From Sialis fuliginosa (lineage: Eukaryota; Arthropoda; Insecta; Megaloptera; Sialidae), in the NCBI GenBank assembly GCA_961205875.1, contig OY540816.1, positions 16,254,701 to 16,318,700 of the forward strand: a stretch of 64,000 bases of DNA. The letters are read 5' to 3'. Within the stretch, counting starts at the first letter, position 1; each line of letters opens with the position of its first letter. The position numbers were made by a program, and so were the translations under genes. The notes under the pieces are model-generated. The model was not told the DNA's origin and ran no database searches. It worked only from the letters and a program-made list of their open reading frames with translations. Below, one piece after another: positions 47,748-61,435 of the stretch.

Positions 47748-50700
47748 TCAAACTAACGAGAAACCTTGCGTTTGTTGTATCGCTTGAAGTAATTTATAAC
47801 GAAGTCTCTCTTTTGTCTTATACCGTGGTAAATCCAAAAGATTGAAGCAGGTATGAGCGACAGGCAGGAATTTATCATCAGACGTTGGTTGAATTATAAT
47901 CTGGATTTAAATTTTAAATACATGTAAATATGTGGCGTTACACAACTAATGAAAAAAGTTTGTGTAATTTGAGAAATATATCTCTCTACTATTTATCAAA
48001 AGAAAAAAATTACATTTATTACATTCCAGATAAAGTAAAAAAAAATAAAATTAACAATTACTAACCTTAATAGCTTTCATTCCCTGTATTGGTATTCTGT
48101 CACTACCAGTTAAAAATAGCAAAAACTTCTTCTTATCTTCTAATGAAAGTTCATGGAGCACTTCCCAGAACCACTGAATTGTTTGATCGGAAGCATTGTA
48201 ACCATTCTTGTATTCAGCACTCTCTTCAAGGACGTTCCAGTCGTAATCTTCATTACCGACCACGACTGCCATAAGCTCGTGAGAATGGAAAAGTTTTAAA
48301 ACACGCCCACCACATACTTTCATGAAACCGTTATAAAAATAAGTGAAATGTTTATGAACTGATTTATTCAGTATGTAATCTACGTATAAGTCGACAAATT
48401 CTTTCCTGGAATACAAATAATTTAATTAATATCAATTATAACAAAAACACTTTTAAACGTTATAAAGTTTTCATAATTTATACATTTTAAATTTAAATAA
48501 ATGCCTCCCACACTTAAATATATTTAACTTACTTATTATCTTGAGTAACAGGAATTTTTTCACCACCAGGTTTCAAAGAAACAGTTGTTGTCTCACCGTA
48601 AACTTCACGTGTTATTTCAAAATGAAGAGCAAATGTATCTTGCAAATCTGGCTCTGTATAATCCAAAACTGCTTGTAGAGAATTTGCAAGTGTTGGACTT
48701 AAATCTCGTACATCTATTAACCCTATGGGTTCCTGCAATATTTTCTTATATAAAGCTAACGGAAAAGGCAGATCAATTATAGTAAAATTATAAATTGCTA
48801 GGCCGCATAGTAATCCGATAAGTTGGTACATTATATCGTCTTCAAATGATGCTTCGGAGAACCATATCGTATTTGTTTCTTCGTACTGTCTGAACATACC
48901 ATACTTTGGATCCAGTATTTCACGTAAGAGTAACATGAAAAATTCTTTACGTACACCACCGGCATCTTCGGCTTCTTCACCGTGAAATTTTATCTAAAAT
49001 GGTAAGTGCAATTAAACATACATCAAATTTAACTAGTATTTAAAATAACCAAAAGACTTGTAATACCTTTAAAGGTTTTTTAAGATCACCAGGTTCGTAT
49101 TTTGCTAGCTCATGTAAAGTATCATTGACTATATTTTCTCTAGAAACATTCAAAACCATATACTGACTAATATTAGCTGCAAGCTGTGGTGAAAAAAATA
49201 ATGTAGTCAATGCACGAGTTGCTGCTTCATTCATTGCAGTTTGCATCTAAAAAAAAAAAAACATGTCCATACAAAAATTATAATCAAAACTTGAATAAAG
49301 TTAATAAATTATATTTAAAAAAAAATACCTGCAATGACTGATCAGTTTGTAGTAACTGTGTTTTTGCTTGCGCATCAAACAAAAATGGGTAATTGCATAG
49401 AAATAAATTTTGATTCTGAAAAATGATTTAGCACAAATTAATAACAAATATTTTTTGTATTCTATTAAATATATGACTTACATGTGTATCAGCGAGCCAA
49501 TGTATATAATCTATTTTAACATCTAAGAGCTCTGATAAGTCTGTTAAATGAAATATTGTGTAGGGCACTTTCATACCGTCCAAACTATGGTTTAATTTAT
49601 TTAGGCAGGATAGAACATCTAATGATGCAACCAGACTTGCATCATACTGTACAGTCTGAAAATAAATAAATAAATAGTACTTTTAATATACTAACACAAA
49701 GACATCTATATTTCCTCTGTGAAATTTCTGTAAAAACTTTAAGCTTTAAATAAGTAGATGGTTATCATATAATCAATAATATACAGTCTGTCTCACAAGA
49801 GCGTGACCGGCAAATTCCTTGTAACCTTAAATACTAGAGTGCAATAAAGAAATACGCTTATTTTATTTATTTATTTAACCAAGTTCATAGATAATAAACA
49901 AAAGTTCCCCGGGAACTAGAGCTGGAGCAGGAATTAGTCATATCAAATAGGTGATAGATGGTTCACACAAAAACAAGCTATAAATAATTATAATACTTAC
50001 TGCTGTCGGTGACAGTTTCTGAACTCTCAAAATAAATGAAACAACTTCCTTAAATGCTTTAACTAAATATTCAAAATAATCGTTACTTGCTGTACTCCAC
50101 CAGCATCCAACTACACGTTTAGCTTGTGGTGTTAACGCAAGAACAGCTTGAGCAAATCGTCTATGAAGTCTGTTATAGTGTTTAGGATTATTGAATTCAT
50201 GGTAAAGAGGTAATGTTAAATATACTCTAAGTGTTTCAACATCGGGTGGAGATGGTTGTAATTTTAATATTAAATCTTCTACTAAACATTGCCAAATCTG
50301 TAAAAATTAAACAAATAATGTTCACTCTCATATATCTACAGTAAATATTAATTTTTGAAACTTAATCTTACTTACTAATTCTTTGATAGTTTCATTTTCT
50401 AATTTAGCTATAATTTGAAATCCTTGTTGGGCCATCTCTAAATCGACACCGTGATGTTTCGAAGTACAACAATAATGGTCTTCATTCGATAACAGAAACG
50501 ATGCATTTATACACGCTAAACTACGACACACAATTTCAATATAGGTTAAAAAATCTTGGTCTATTTTCGAAGTCGAAGAAATCTGTTCGCACATTTTTAA
50601 TTTATCTAAAGTTAAATTTAAAATCTGCGTACTAGGATCAAAACATCTACAGTCATCAGATGGTATATTATCGCACTGTTTAGTCACTGTCACAAAACTG

Positions 50701-52737
50701 TGATCTCCACCTGAGAATATATGTTTTACTACATAATTTTCCTGATTTGATTTTACAACAGTCATTCCGTTAGGTGACACCCACGGACCGATAATAATTT
50801 GAGGTGTGAAAACATTAACAAGTTGATTACTTCCTAATTGTCCTGCTCCACCTAACCCGAACCCATAAACCCTTCCCCTAGAAGGAACTAGTGCTAAAGT
50901 GTGCCGTCTCCCACAACTAATCTGTGTTATCGTACTTCCCATTAACTCAAGCACTTTCCTCGGCAAGATTTCATTATTCTTATTTCCGTGCCCCAATTGT
51001 CCATATGTACCGGATCCACATGTAAAAACACCACCGTCTAACGTAAGAAACACTGAGAAATCTTCACCGCAAGCTATGTAACGAACACGTATATTTCTGA
51101 GAGTTTTTAACTGAACTGGGTATGATTTATCTAACTCATCATTTATTCCTAACTGTCCGCAAGAGTTCTTTCCCCAACCAAAGACCGCGCCTGAACGTGA
51201 TACAGCAAAAGTGTGGCTCCCGCCGCACGCTATAAAAGCTATTGGAATACCGGCCAGAGAACGAATGAGTTTTGGTTGATCTTCACGAGCTGAGATTATA
51301 CCTAGTCCTAATTGGCCATAGTTGTTAGCTCCCCATGCAAATAAATCTCCATCTGAAATTAAAAATACAAAACAGTAGTAAAAAATAAAAAATATAAAAG
51401 ATATATATACAAATTTTATAAATCAAATATGTATTTATAGTCAAAAATTCAATGCACAATATTGTCACTGTGTATTTTATAATCCAATAAAACATATAAC
51501 CATACAGTGGGGCTAACCCAATATAGGACAGCAAATTAAACATTTTGGTGTTGGGGTGGCCCCAATACAGGACCACAAAGGGTTAATCAAATATATAAAT
51601 ATTAGGGGAAAAATTTCATAACTAAAATAAACAGACATAAACATCCTGTATTTGTGGTTTTTATTTTGATTAATCTAAAATTTAATAAAAACAGGAAATT
51701 AGAGCTACATAAATTTGTTTATACTTCTAGGTAGTAAGTTTTTCAATAAATTTATTTGACCCTTTGTTTTCTACTGTATACAGTGTTTTTTATAATTATA
51801 AATAATCTTTAGAGTATTAAGTAAAATATTCAAAAATATTCTAAAATTGACAAATAACTTAAATGTTTAAGAAGTAATATTATTTCTTCACAAAATATAC
51901 TTACTATTTGTGAGGGCAATGGTATGGTTATAACCGCACTGAACCTGAACAACATGCAAAGTTGCAAGAGTTCTTACAATTTTAGGTACTGGTTGCATTT
52001 CATTGCCTAAACCCAATCCAAGTTGTCCATACGAATCTGAACCCCAACTAAACAATTGTCCCCATTCATTGATTGCCATTGAATGAGCCACACCACAAGA
52101 TGCAAACTTAATAACATAAGCATCTAATCCGTCGACTAGTTCTGAAATAAAAACGTGATAATATATAATAACAACATTATTGAAAGCTTAATATTTAAAG
52201 AACTACTTTTACAAAAACTTAGTTTGTTTCTAATCAAGATGACTTATTTTTTGAATTTCTAGCAAAAAAAGTATCAGTCTGCATTTAAAAATCATAAAAT
52301 TGATTAAATTCCTATAAATAGGTACTCAAGATTAAAATGACATTTAGTAATATTTAACTGAGCCAAAAGAAACACATGAAATTTTAATTTTTTCATACAG
52401 CTGTTTTAGAGATAATAAAGCTAATGAAGAATATTAATACTTGAAAACAATACTTACGAGGCCTTTTTCTAGGTTTATTATGACCCAATTGGCCATAATC
52501 ATTATTTCCACAAGAATACACCTGCCCCTCTGCGGTGATAAGTAGTGAATGTGATTCTCCACATGCAGCCAAAACAATTTCTCCTGTTCCGTTCCATGGG
52601 AGTTGTCGAGGGGATAAAACTCGTTCCTCTTCTATACCGCCTAGCCCTAACTCACCATGAACGGTGCTGCCCCAACAAAATATATCGCATACAACCATGT
52701 CTTCTTTATATAGGCATTCATTTGATGAACACAACAT
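47748..52737 (-). CDS. HERC4: HERC4-like HECT E3 ubiquitin ligase with RCC1 repeats
   Basis: Ten minus-strand coding exons close in frame: 52737-52458, 52141-51905, 51352-50376, 50297-50001, 49655-49482, 49415-49329, 49246-49067, 48993-48533, 48405-48066 and 47900-47748, giving 1061 residues. Residues 1-380 hold RCC1-type repeats ([53 protein letters not shown] and more). A helical middle follows, then a C-terminal HECT domain from about residue 720 ([18 protein letters not shown]). The predicted catalytic cysteine is Cys1028 in [12 protein letters not shown] of the last exon. This enzyme takes ubiquitin from an E2 as a thioester and passes it to substrates. Length and domain order match HERC4 (about 1050 residues). 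The gene is convergent with the Zasp-like gene and divergent from TSR3. Confidence 0.96.
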
Positions 52738-53389
52738 TTTAAATAAATTTTAAATTTTAAAGGCCACTTTCATTTGCATGGTTTAGGTAGGTGCTCGTTT
52801 TCAGATTCCAATAAATTTGATTTTTGCAGCAATATAAATAAATAAAGTACCAAAAAATACGGAAATTTAATAAATAATGTAAAAATATAAAAATAAATTC
52901 ACGATTTTAGAAATGTCAAACAATTCCTTCAGTTACTCATGTTTCCTTCAATTTCTAGATAGTTCTATTTTGATTTGAATGTTTATTTTCTTGGTTTAAT
53001 TTATTGTAATTTTTATAACGGTTGGTAACAACTGCATTGCTGCAAGGGCTGGTAATTTTTATAAAAATGTGAATTTACAAATTTTACTAATTCATATGTA
53101 ATATTTTGTAAAATGAACATTGAAATTTATAATTTTTCACGGTAACAAAGTATATAATGTCGAAAATTTTATATTTTATGGAAAATATTTCTTATAAAAA
53201 TTATTATTATTCTCAAAGTTGTATAATATATTCTGTGCTATAATTTTAATAATTACTAAAATTGTCACCCTTGTTTAATTGAACCATGTGATAAACTTCA
53301 ACCAATCATATTTAAATTTACTTTTTTTGACAAGACAAACTTATAGAAATGTTGGATTCGTTGAATTAGCATCTGCTGAGGTTATAAAC
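52738..53389. promoter_or_regulatory. Shared 5' region between HERC4 and TSR3
   Basis: The two start codons face away from each other with 652 bases between them. The region must contain both promoters. It is AT-rich, and I see no TATA, DRE or CpG block that stands out. Confidence 0.5.
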
Positions 53390-54243
53390 ATGAATTCAAA
53401 AAAGGGAAATAAACATAATAAACGTGGGAGATCTTCAAAATATGATAAACATCATACTCATAGCGAGAATGATAGTGAATCGATAGCACCATTCCCAATA
53501 TCAATGTGGGATTTAAATCAATGTGATCCAAAAAAATGTTCTGGAAGAAAACTTGCTCGATGTGGTCTTATAAGAACACTAAAATTAGGTCAAAAATTTC
53601 CTGGTTTAGTTTTAAGTCCTGTTGGGGAATGTTGTATTAATCCAACTGATAGACAAGTGATTGAAGATCGAGGATTAGCGGTTGTTGACTGTTCATGGGC
53701 AAAAATAGAAGAAATACCAATAGGTATGTTATTTATTATTTAGTTTAATGTAACGTTAATACTTATCTGTTTAATAGGACAAATGAAGACACCATACCCC
53801 CGATTACTACCATTTCTTGTTGCTGCTAATCCTATCAACTACGGAAAACCATGCCAATTGAGCTGTGTTGAAGCAATTGCTGCGGCTTTATATATAACAG
53901 GTTATCAAGAACTGGCAGAACACTATTTAGATAAATTTTCTTGGGGACATTCATTTTTAGAATTGAATCAAGAACTATTAGATAAATATGCTACATGTAA
54001 ATCAAGTTCAGAAATTTTAGATGTACAAAATACTTATATAGAAAATGCTCAATTAGAAAGAGAAATATCTAGAAATAGTAAGTATTTAAATTTAAAATAT
54101 AATGAACATACATATATCAGTTTAAATATAGATATGTATTAAATTTGTTTATACATTTTTTTATAGATTTACCAGATTATCCAGCATCAGATTCAGAAAG
54201 TGAAAGTGAGGAAGAAACTATTGACAAAATAAATAAAGATTAA
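53390..54243 (+). CDS. TSR3: TSR3, 18S rRNA aminocarboxypropyltransferase
   Basis: Exons 53390-53723, 53778-54077 and 54167-54243 (phases 1 and 1) give 236 residues. The N-terminus is basic and Lys/His-rich. The RLI-like segment has [15 protein letters not shown] near residues 45-59. The catalytic DUF367 part shows LSPVGE, DCSWAKI and [17 protein letters not shown]. The C-terminus is acidic ([10 protein letters not shown]). TSR3 moves the 3-amino-3-carboxypropyl group from S-adenosylmethionine to N1-methylpseudouridine of 18S rRNA, a late cytoplasmic step of 40S maturation. I chose the ATG at 53390, because the frame upstream opens only with TTG and has no family similarity. The two introns are short (54 and 89 bases). 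Convergent with HIRA. Confidence 0.95.
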
Positions 54244-55899
54244 GAAAATACTATATATTATACACATATGAAAATGTTCTGATATTTGATAAAACTGTAA
54301 CAGTGTTGTCAGAACAGAACAAACTGGCAAATGCATTCTTGGTTATTGTATGGAAAAATATAATTCTAATAAACCAAAGTATGTAATAAAAAGTCATATA
54401 TTGATTATATTTTATATCTTTGTGAAATGCATTTTATTGTATAAGTATATAGTGTACATATGTATAGAAAATAAATAGTAAATCATACATTACAAATGTA
54501 CATTTATGTATTTTGTAATAAAATTGATTGTTTAAAATTGTAGAAACATTTATAAAATATATTTTATTCTATACGATATTATAATATTAAGTAGATACGA
54601 AATTGTTATAGAAATTAAAGTATGTATATAATTTTTATTTCTGATATGTGTAAAGTATTTGATTTTAATAAACAAAGAACTTTTGAGTGCTAATGAAAAC
54701 AGTTTTAAAATATTCTTTCAAAAAATAAATATGTAAAAATATATATTACTTTTTTATTGTTGGTACAAAGTGCAAAATTTTTAATAGTGTATAATACAAA
54801 AAAAAAATACATTTTTAATTTATCTGTCATTAATAGCAACACATTATAAAAATTGTCAGCCCTAAAAAGTTTAAAATCTAGTACAAATGACCAAAAATGT
54901 CAACTATAATTATTTTCTATAAGAAAAAAAATTATTACATAGAATCAATGTATTATACATCAACAAGAACTTATTTCTATTTGTTTTAATTAATACTGCA
55001 CATTCCATATAGAAAATTATTTTCAATCACTTCTTGGATACGTAGCAATTATATTATTATGTTGGTCTAAAATTTTCATTGCCACAATTCCAAAAATTGA
55101 ATCTTTTAAGAACGTGCAGAGTACTTTTATTTATAATATACAAATACAAATATACTTAACAGAAAATTAAATTATTAGGTCAAAGATGTCGTTTTAGCTC
55201 CTACAGAGTATATAAAAAAATCTTATAATTAGAAATAAATACTTTTTCAACATCTCATATACAGGTGTAAGACTTTTCATTGTCCAGCTTATTTCTGCTG
55301 CTATATTGAAGTTATAAAAAAAAGTTGAACATTTTAGCAGATATAAGTTGGACAATGAAAAGTCATTAATTGACAAAATATTTTTAATACCAGATATCTG
55401 ATTTGGCAGTATTCCTGAAACAGTATTTTTATTTTTAATATCTCTATATAAAATTGGCTGTAAAGACCAGAATATTTACAAATACAGTAATCCCTCTATA
55501 CTGTTAATTGGTTCCATGAAAACAACGCATAAAAAAAACACACGCAAGTGGAGCAATAGAAAATCGTGTAAAAAATAGGTATCTGGTCCATATTCTCAAA
55601 TATTTATTTTTGACGAGATATAATTTTTTTAAATGAAATTTAACACGTTTCTTCTAGTAGATTAAGTGTAAAAGTGAATCTGTGTCAATGGAAGGATTAC
55701 TGTATTTTAATAAGAAAACAAAGATTAATTTACAGAATTAATTTTCTATCAAAATCAGATAAAATTCTAAAAAGTTACATATAATTTAATTAATGAAATG
55801 ATTAATTAATATAACAACTTTTATATGCATTTTTTATGAAATGATTACACAAACAATGGTATACGAAATGTAAATATAAGTACGATAAAATACGGTAGT
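54244..55899. other. Gap: convergent TSR3/HIRA intergenic region
   Basis: Contains the 3' untranslated regions of both genes and several AATAAA signals on the plus strand (for example near 54369 and 54385). A strong hairpin lies at 55271-55364 and is listed separately. Confidence 0.5.
55271..55364. ncRNA. Pre-miRNA-like hairpin, unconfirmed
   Basis: The 5' arm GACTTTTCATTGTCCAGCTT and on through ATTTCTGCT pairs with the 3' arm ending TTGGACAATGAAAAGTC. That gives about 30 paired bases with one mismatch and one G-U pair, and a loop of about 30 nt. Size and shape fit a miRNA precursor, but a small inverted-repeat element would look the same. No known miRNA seed is recognised, and either strand could be transcribed. 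Confidence 0.35.
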
Positions 55900-58800
55900 T
55901 TATTTTGGCAGTTGTTCGAAGTACTCCATGTAGAGACGTTGCCACCGAACATGCGAAACAAATAAATTTAAAACGTCCAAAAGTAAATTATGTTTTTTCA
56001 TTCCCTAAAATAAAAAGGCATGTTCAAAATATATTCTCTATTATATTATTAATTTTTTTTCTATATGTTGTATATAACATATTTATAGTAACAAGACTTA
56101 CCAATATTTCTGATTTCCACGAATCTGATATTCTTAACGGTCCCAATAAATCATCCAGAAGAGATCGTAATCTAGATTCAGGTCCATTTTCTAATAAATG
56201 AGTAACAGTCGCCACCAACCAATGTTTATACTCCACTGCAGATTCAATCGCTAATGCAGCTGCAACTTGAGCATCTAGGTAAGCTAAAACAGTTGACGGT
56301 GGGCCCAAACTTCGCACTGCACTTCCACATGCCCTTTGAGCAACGGCAAGAGGGAAACCTGTCGACGCAGAAGGTGGTATTGCTCCACCGACTATATTTC
56401 TACTTAACGGGTCACGAGGATTCGCCAGACACATCCACGTTTGTAATGGAATACTATACACATAAGTTCGTCCATCAACAGAACTAATACTAACATCATT
56501 ATTATGATTTAAAATACATGAACTAACGACAATATTTGAAGGAACAGCTAAATCACTAGCCACTGAATGAGCTTTGTCTGGAGGCCAAAGATCCCAGATG
56601 TAAACTCGATTGGATTGAGTTAATACACAACACCGACCGTTAGCTGAGAGAACTGAATTAACTGCAGGACTAGGAAGAACAAACGATGGTAGAATTCTCG
56701 TACCAGTCTCAGTTTCTAACGTATAAACGTTAGAATCATCACATGTAATGACGATTAAACTTTTTGTATTCGATACACTTAAAATGCTTGCACCAAAGTA
56801 AGTTTCCCAGATACACACATCAGGTTTATTGTTTTTAAACATTTGTAGCCGTGACAATGGGCCATATGCAGTTTTTATTTGTTTGTTTGTAGCACACAGA
56901 GTTATATCTGCTCCGGTGTAGCGAACTGTCGAAGTTGTTCCTTGGCCTTTAGCTGTCAGAGGAAGACATTGTTTATTTAATTTCGCACCACTTGTACTGT
57001 TTTGATATAATCTTGGTCCAAGAGCTCTCTCTTTCCAATCTTTTTCAATTATTTCTACTGGTTTTTCTGTTACGGTTTCAATAATGATTTTACTTTTTTC
57101 AGGAGATGAACTGCAGAAAGTATTTACAGCTACCTGAGGAGGTTCTGGAGTTGTACTTGTTTTTTCTCTGAAAACAAAAAACAATTATTACATTATTGAA
57201 GTTTTTTAAACACTATTAATGCATTTTACATACTTTAAAACATCTTTAGAAGGTGTGGGCGGTGCCATTAAAAACATCGGTGTGATTCTTCTCTTTCCAT
57301 CAGGTAACCGAGTTTCTATTTGCTTTGTAATCGGAGATAATTTATCTGGAGTTGAAGCTGGTATTTGTGGAGTTGCTGGACCAATAGTACCATTAACCTG
57401 TTTTTTTACATCTATGTTATTTTTATTAATCACCGGAGGTACTTTTTTCTCCAATTTTTCTTTCATCAATAACAATTCTGAGTCTTCTATAATAGTCTGA
57501 CCTGCGCAAGTAGACGCATTCCAAGTATTCCCATATAATCGTTCATATAATGCTTCCTGTAACAAAAATTGCAAATTAAGATAATAAATCAGTAAATATA
57601 AAACGTAACAATTACACATACTTTTTCTACTGCCGGAAGTCTCTTTCCTAATTCGTCCGTATCAAATTGAATACAAGCGACAGTTCCATCCCATGAACAA
57701 GCCATTAACACCAGACCAGACGTTGACCAAGATAGATCTAGTACACTACTCTCAAAAAGTTCTTGCATCACAAATAGCGGCCGTCTCAGAGATGTTAACC
57801 AGACACTTAAAGAACGGTCTCTTGAACCGACCGCACAAACACAGTAACGGGTCTTAGACATACTCGGGTATGATCTTTGTAAGATGTTTGAATTGAATTT
57901 CTGAAATAATAATATAAAAAGATATGAAGAAACAAATAAAATAACTTTATTTTCTTAATTTAATGAACTATATTATTTAACTTACCACACATGTGATTGC
58001 TTTCCTATGTCCAACAAAATCCTTGTCCTGTTTCCAACCTTCTCTTTCAATAATATGTGCAGTAGGTCCACCGCCATTCATTGCATGGGCAGAAACCAAA
58101 TACTGTCCGTCAGGAGACCACGACAATCTCAATACGTGAGTTGTACCCGAACACTCTTCAAATGGATGTGTAACAACAACCTCCTCTGTCCATTGACCTG
58201 TCCTCCAAACCCTTAGAGATTTATCGTCTGATTGACTAGCTAAATACTTTCCTACAGGGTCCCAAGCAACACCTTTTACAAGTCCTGAATGGCCTTTTAA
58301 AGTTGTGACAATTTCAGGAAACTTCTCGGTGTTCCAGATAATAACCGTATTGTCTACACTGCATGTTGCTAACCAATCACCATGTGGGGCCCACGCCAGA
58401 TCAAGAACGTCACCTGAATGTGCTCGTAATGTTGTAACGCATCGCCATTGTTCTACATTTATTTTTCCTCCGCCACCAAATACCATACTTGTGCCCCCCT
58501 CTCCAGAAAGTTTCCAAACCATTACTAATTTGTCGTCACCGCCAGATGCAAGAAGATTTCCATTTGTGCTCCATCGTACTACATTTACACATCCTAAAAA
58601 ATATTTTAAATTACATACTTAACGTTTCATTGTTTTATATATTACTTAAAAATTTGTATACTTTGGACTAGAAAGTATTTGTAAAAAAAGTAAGCTATAA
58701 TATGATTTCTAAGTAAAGTTTTATCAAATAATCAGGTAATTATTTAAAAGTTTAATATACATAAAAACTGTCTTAATAAGTTCAATAGAAAATAAACCTC

Positions 58801-59080
58801 AGTTATACCTAAATGATTATCCATTTGGCACAATAATTTAGGAACAGTCGCATCATTTTCTGCTGTTTCACTTATTACCGGTGCCATATTCCACACTACG
58901 ACACGCCCGGAGTCAGCCCCTTGACCACCAGTAGCAAATCTTTCGCCATTTGGATGTATATCAATTGAGAAAATTGGTTTATCTGGAAATAAATAAATGT
59001 TTCGATTTTCAACAATATATTTATTATTAATATTTCGACTTACCATCGTGGCTCACCCAAACTGGTTTTAGTAATTGCAT
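55900..59080 (-). CDS. Hira: HIRA histone H3.3 chaperone subunit
   Basis: Seven minus-strand exons: 59080-59044, 58982-58809, 58593-57986, 57900-57622, 57556-57234, 57167-56102 and 56004-55900. All phases close, giving 863 residues. Residues 1-360 form the WD40 propeller (LLKPVWVSHD, IHPNGERFATGGQGADSG, CSVDNTVIIWN, SGLVKGVAWDPVGKYLAS, FVGHRKAIT). The B domain that binds ASF1 is near residues 447-462 (ETRLPDGKRRITPMFL). The C-terminal Hira domain occupies about 550-850 (VEYKHWLVATVTHLLENG near its end). HIRA with UBN and CABIN deposits H3.3-H4 outside S phase; in Drosophila it is needed for paternal chromatin assembly. Shorter than the human protein (1017 residues), mostly in the linkers. The last exon is only 35 codons and is easily missed by gene finders. 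Confidence 0.96.
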
Positions 59081-59508
59081 GAGAAATTTTGATATATATT
59101 TAATACAGAAATAGTAATATTTACAATTTTATACATTAACCGGTTAAATTTACTTTACTTTCGTTTGCTGTCAAAAAGCGTCATGGTGGGCATCAACACT
59201 AATTTGAAGTTATTGTTGAATAACTGCAATTACACGGTGAAAAATAAAACATTTTATACATATTTTCAATAAAAATAATTTAAATGCGTGTTAATAACGT
59301 CATAATTTATTTCGGATATAAAATAAGCAATAATAATATAACAATAACTGGATAATTAAAAATAGAAAAATTATTTAATTTCAAGCCAGGTCCGGATTGG
59401 GGTATAAATACATAATACACAATTAAAAAATTATTTATTTATATATATATATGTAGATTTATTAATATGGAAATAACAATAATATATATTATTATACATT
59501 ACAAAATA
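59081..59508. other. Gap: HIRA promoter region and MRNIP 3' flank
   Basis: A 428-base AT-rich spacer between two genes on the same strand. It should hold the HIRA promoter and the end of the MRNIP-like transcript. No motif stands out. Confidence 0.45.
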
Positions 59509-60389
59509 TTAAAATTCTATTAAGTCATTTAAATCATCATCATTTAAATCAGTGTTAAACATGTTTGAAAATTGTATTTTCTCTGAGTTTTCCACAGTTA
59601 CTAAACTATGATCAATTATTATTTCATTTTCTGAACTATCTTGGTTTTCATCGCAAAATTCTGCCCATTTTGATTGTTTATCTTCAACTATGTTATCTTT
59701 ATGACTTTTGTGTTTATTTACTATTTCTTCTTGTGAATATTTTTTGTAACTATTTTCTTCATTAGATTGATTCGATGATTTTTCTTGATATATAATTTTT
59801 ATCTGAGGCTGTTGCTCATCAACTACGTCAATAGAATTTATTTCAAAAGAATTATTTAACTTTCTCACTTTTATAGGTTTTTCTTCAATATCAATGTTTG
59901 AACATTTCTTTTTTCTTTTTGTTAAATATTTGGGAGGATGGTATGTCTCGGTTTCTTTAGTATCTTCATCATCATCTATATTTGGAACATCAACAAATTC
60001 TGCCCATTTATTTGTTTGTACATTTACCTGTGGGCTTAAATTATTTTGTTGAATAATGTCATCATTAAATTTTATATCTTTATTAGTTAAGTTTTCATCG
60101 TAGTTTGACAACGAATGTCCACTTTCTATACGTAACTGGTTTAATTTTTGAACATGTAAACGACAGTCTTTTCCCGATCCTTTTCCATACTCCTAAAAAA
60201 TAATTGGAAAAAATTACCTACATTCAGGTCCTGAACAATAAAATCGAAACAAAATAATAGAATACCCGCCTTTTTTACCGACTGTTTTTCACCACACATT
60301 TTGCATTGCCATTTTGGAACTTTTTTCACTATTTGTACCTGAAATGTTTCACAACGATAACAACGAACAACATGAAATTCTTGTGGCAT
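59509..60389 (-). CDS. MRNIP-like (MRN complex-interacting protein, C5orf45 family)
   Basis: Exons 60389-60279 and 60192-59509 (phase 0) give 264 residues. The N-terminus is a zinc-ribbon-like module with Cys10, Cys13, Cys29 and Cys32 ([22 protein letters not shown]), then [16 protein letters not shown], which matches the family core. The rest is low-complexity and acidic, with a basic stretch (TKRKKKCS) that may be a nuclear signal. Two similar short motifs, NKWAEFVD and SKWAEFCDE, recur about 110 residues apart. In human cells MRNIP supports the MRE11-RAD50-NBS1 complex and ATM signalling and protects stalled forks. Function here is inferred from the N-terminus. I started at MPQEF, because family similarity begins there. 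Confidence 0.85.
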
Positions 60390-60605
60390 TTTGAAAAATA
60401 AAATATTTTTTTTGTATTGTATTTTATCAATATTTGTCAAAATTCTGAATTTTGTACTTGCATGCCGAATTATCAGTGCATACCAATATTATAAGACATA
60501 AATAATATAATAACTAACAATCTGAACACCAAATTCGTAAAATAAATTTATTTACAAAAATATAATATTCAATATAGAATATAGATATAGATACAATATT
60601 AATAT

Positions 60606-61435
60606 TTATACGTGTTTAAACATTCTTTGAACTTTTTTGAAATGTTGTGTTCTTGTTTCAGCTAATGCCTGTTCTAAAACTTTTGTCATATGTAATAAAT
60701 TACAAGGATCCGTCTGTAATAATACTTTTGATGTTGAACTTTCTTTTTCATTTAAAAGTGAATTAATATTTGGCTTTTCCTGTAATATTAATTCCATCGC
60801 TATCACAGGATTAACTTGCTTTACAAGACTCCTTGATCCTAACTATAAATAAAAAAATAAATTTAAATTTAAATCTAATTTGTTTAGTATAAAATAAATG
60901 CTTACTTCTACTTCAAATCTCCAATTCAAATCATGATAATGAGGTGAAGTTACAGCAAATTTTTTCAAAACATTTTTAACTTCATTTTGTTTTGTTAAAT
61001 AAAATTGTTTAAGAATTTCTATCTGTTCTTCTTTAAATCCTATAGCTGCCACAGAATCACTGAAGTCAGATTCTGATAACTGCAATATAATTTTGTTGAT
61101 TTAAAAATTTGATTAAATACTAATTTAGAAATACATACGTTATGTTTACAACTTTCTAATGACAAATTTACAAGTCCTTCTACGGCATTTTGAATTACAT
61201 TTACTGTGACGTTTAGTTTTTGAGCTGCTACTTGGTATCTTTTTGTATTTTCACCATTTTGCATGTAATCAAGAGCCAGTTTACAAAAATCTATAAGAAC
61301 TGAAAAATATTGATATTAGAAAAAAATATTAAAAATAATTATATTGTTGTATTTAAATTATTATTTACCTTGACTGGATTGACTTATTAGAAATATCAAA
61401 TGTTGTCTGTGGTTACTTTTTAACGATAACAGCAT
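60606..61435 (-). CDS. COMMD2: COMM domain-containing protein 2
   Basis: Exons 61435-61369, 61299-61139, 61079-60906 and 60842-60606 (phases 1, 0, 0) give 212 residues. The helical N-terminal part reads [16 protein letters not shown], then [22 protein letters not shown]. The COMM domain starts near residue 127 ([14 protein letters not shown]) and ends with [20 protein letters not shown]. Residue-level similarity to COMMD2 runs the whole length (the human protein is 199 residues). COMMD proteins form a ten-member ring in the Commander complex, which with retriever recycles endosomal cargo. The Ser/Glu-rich insert around NEKESSTSK is longer than in vertebrates. The stop is 216 bases from the MRNIP start. 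Confidence 0.95.

Noticed and set aside
53279-53389. Extended N-terminus of TSR3
   Set aside because: The frame opens only with TTG; the conserved gene has a good ATG at 53390.
55905-56201. 98-codon plus-strand open frame
   Set aside because: Antisense to the last two HIRA exons and the intron between them.
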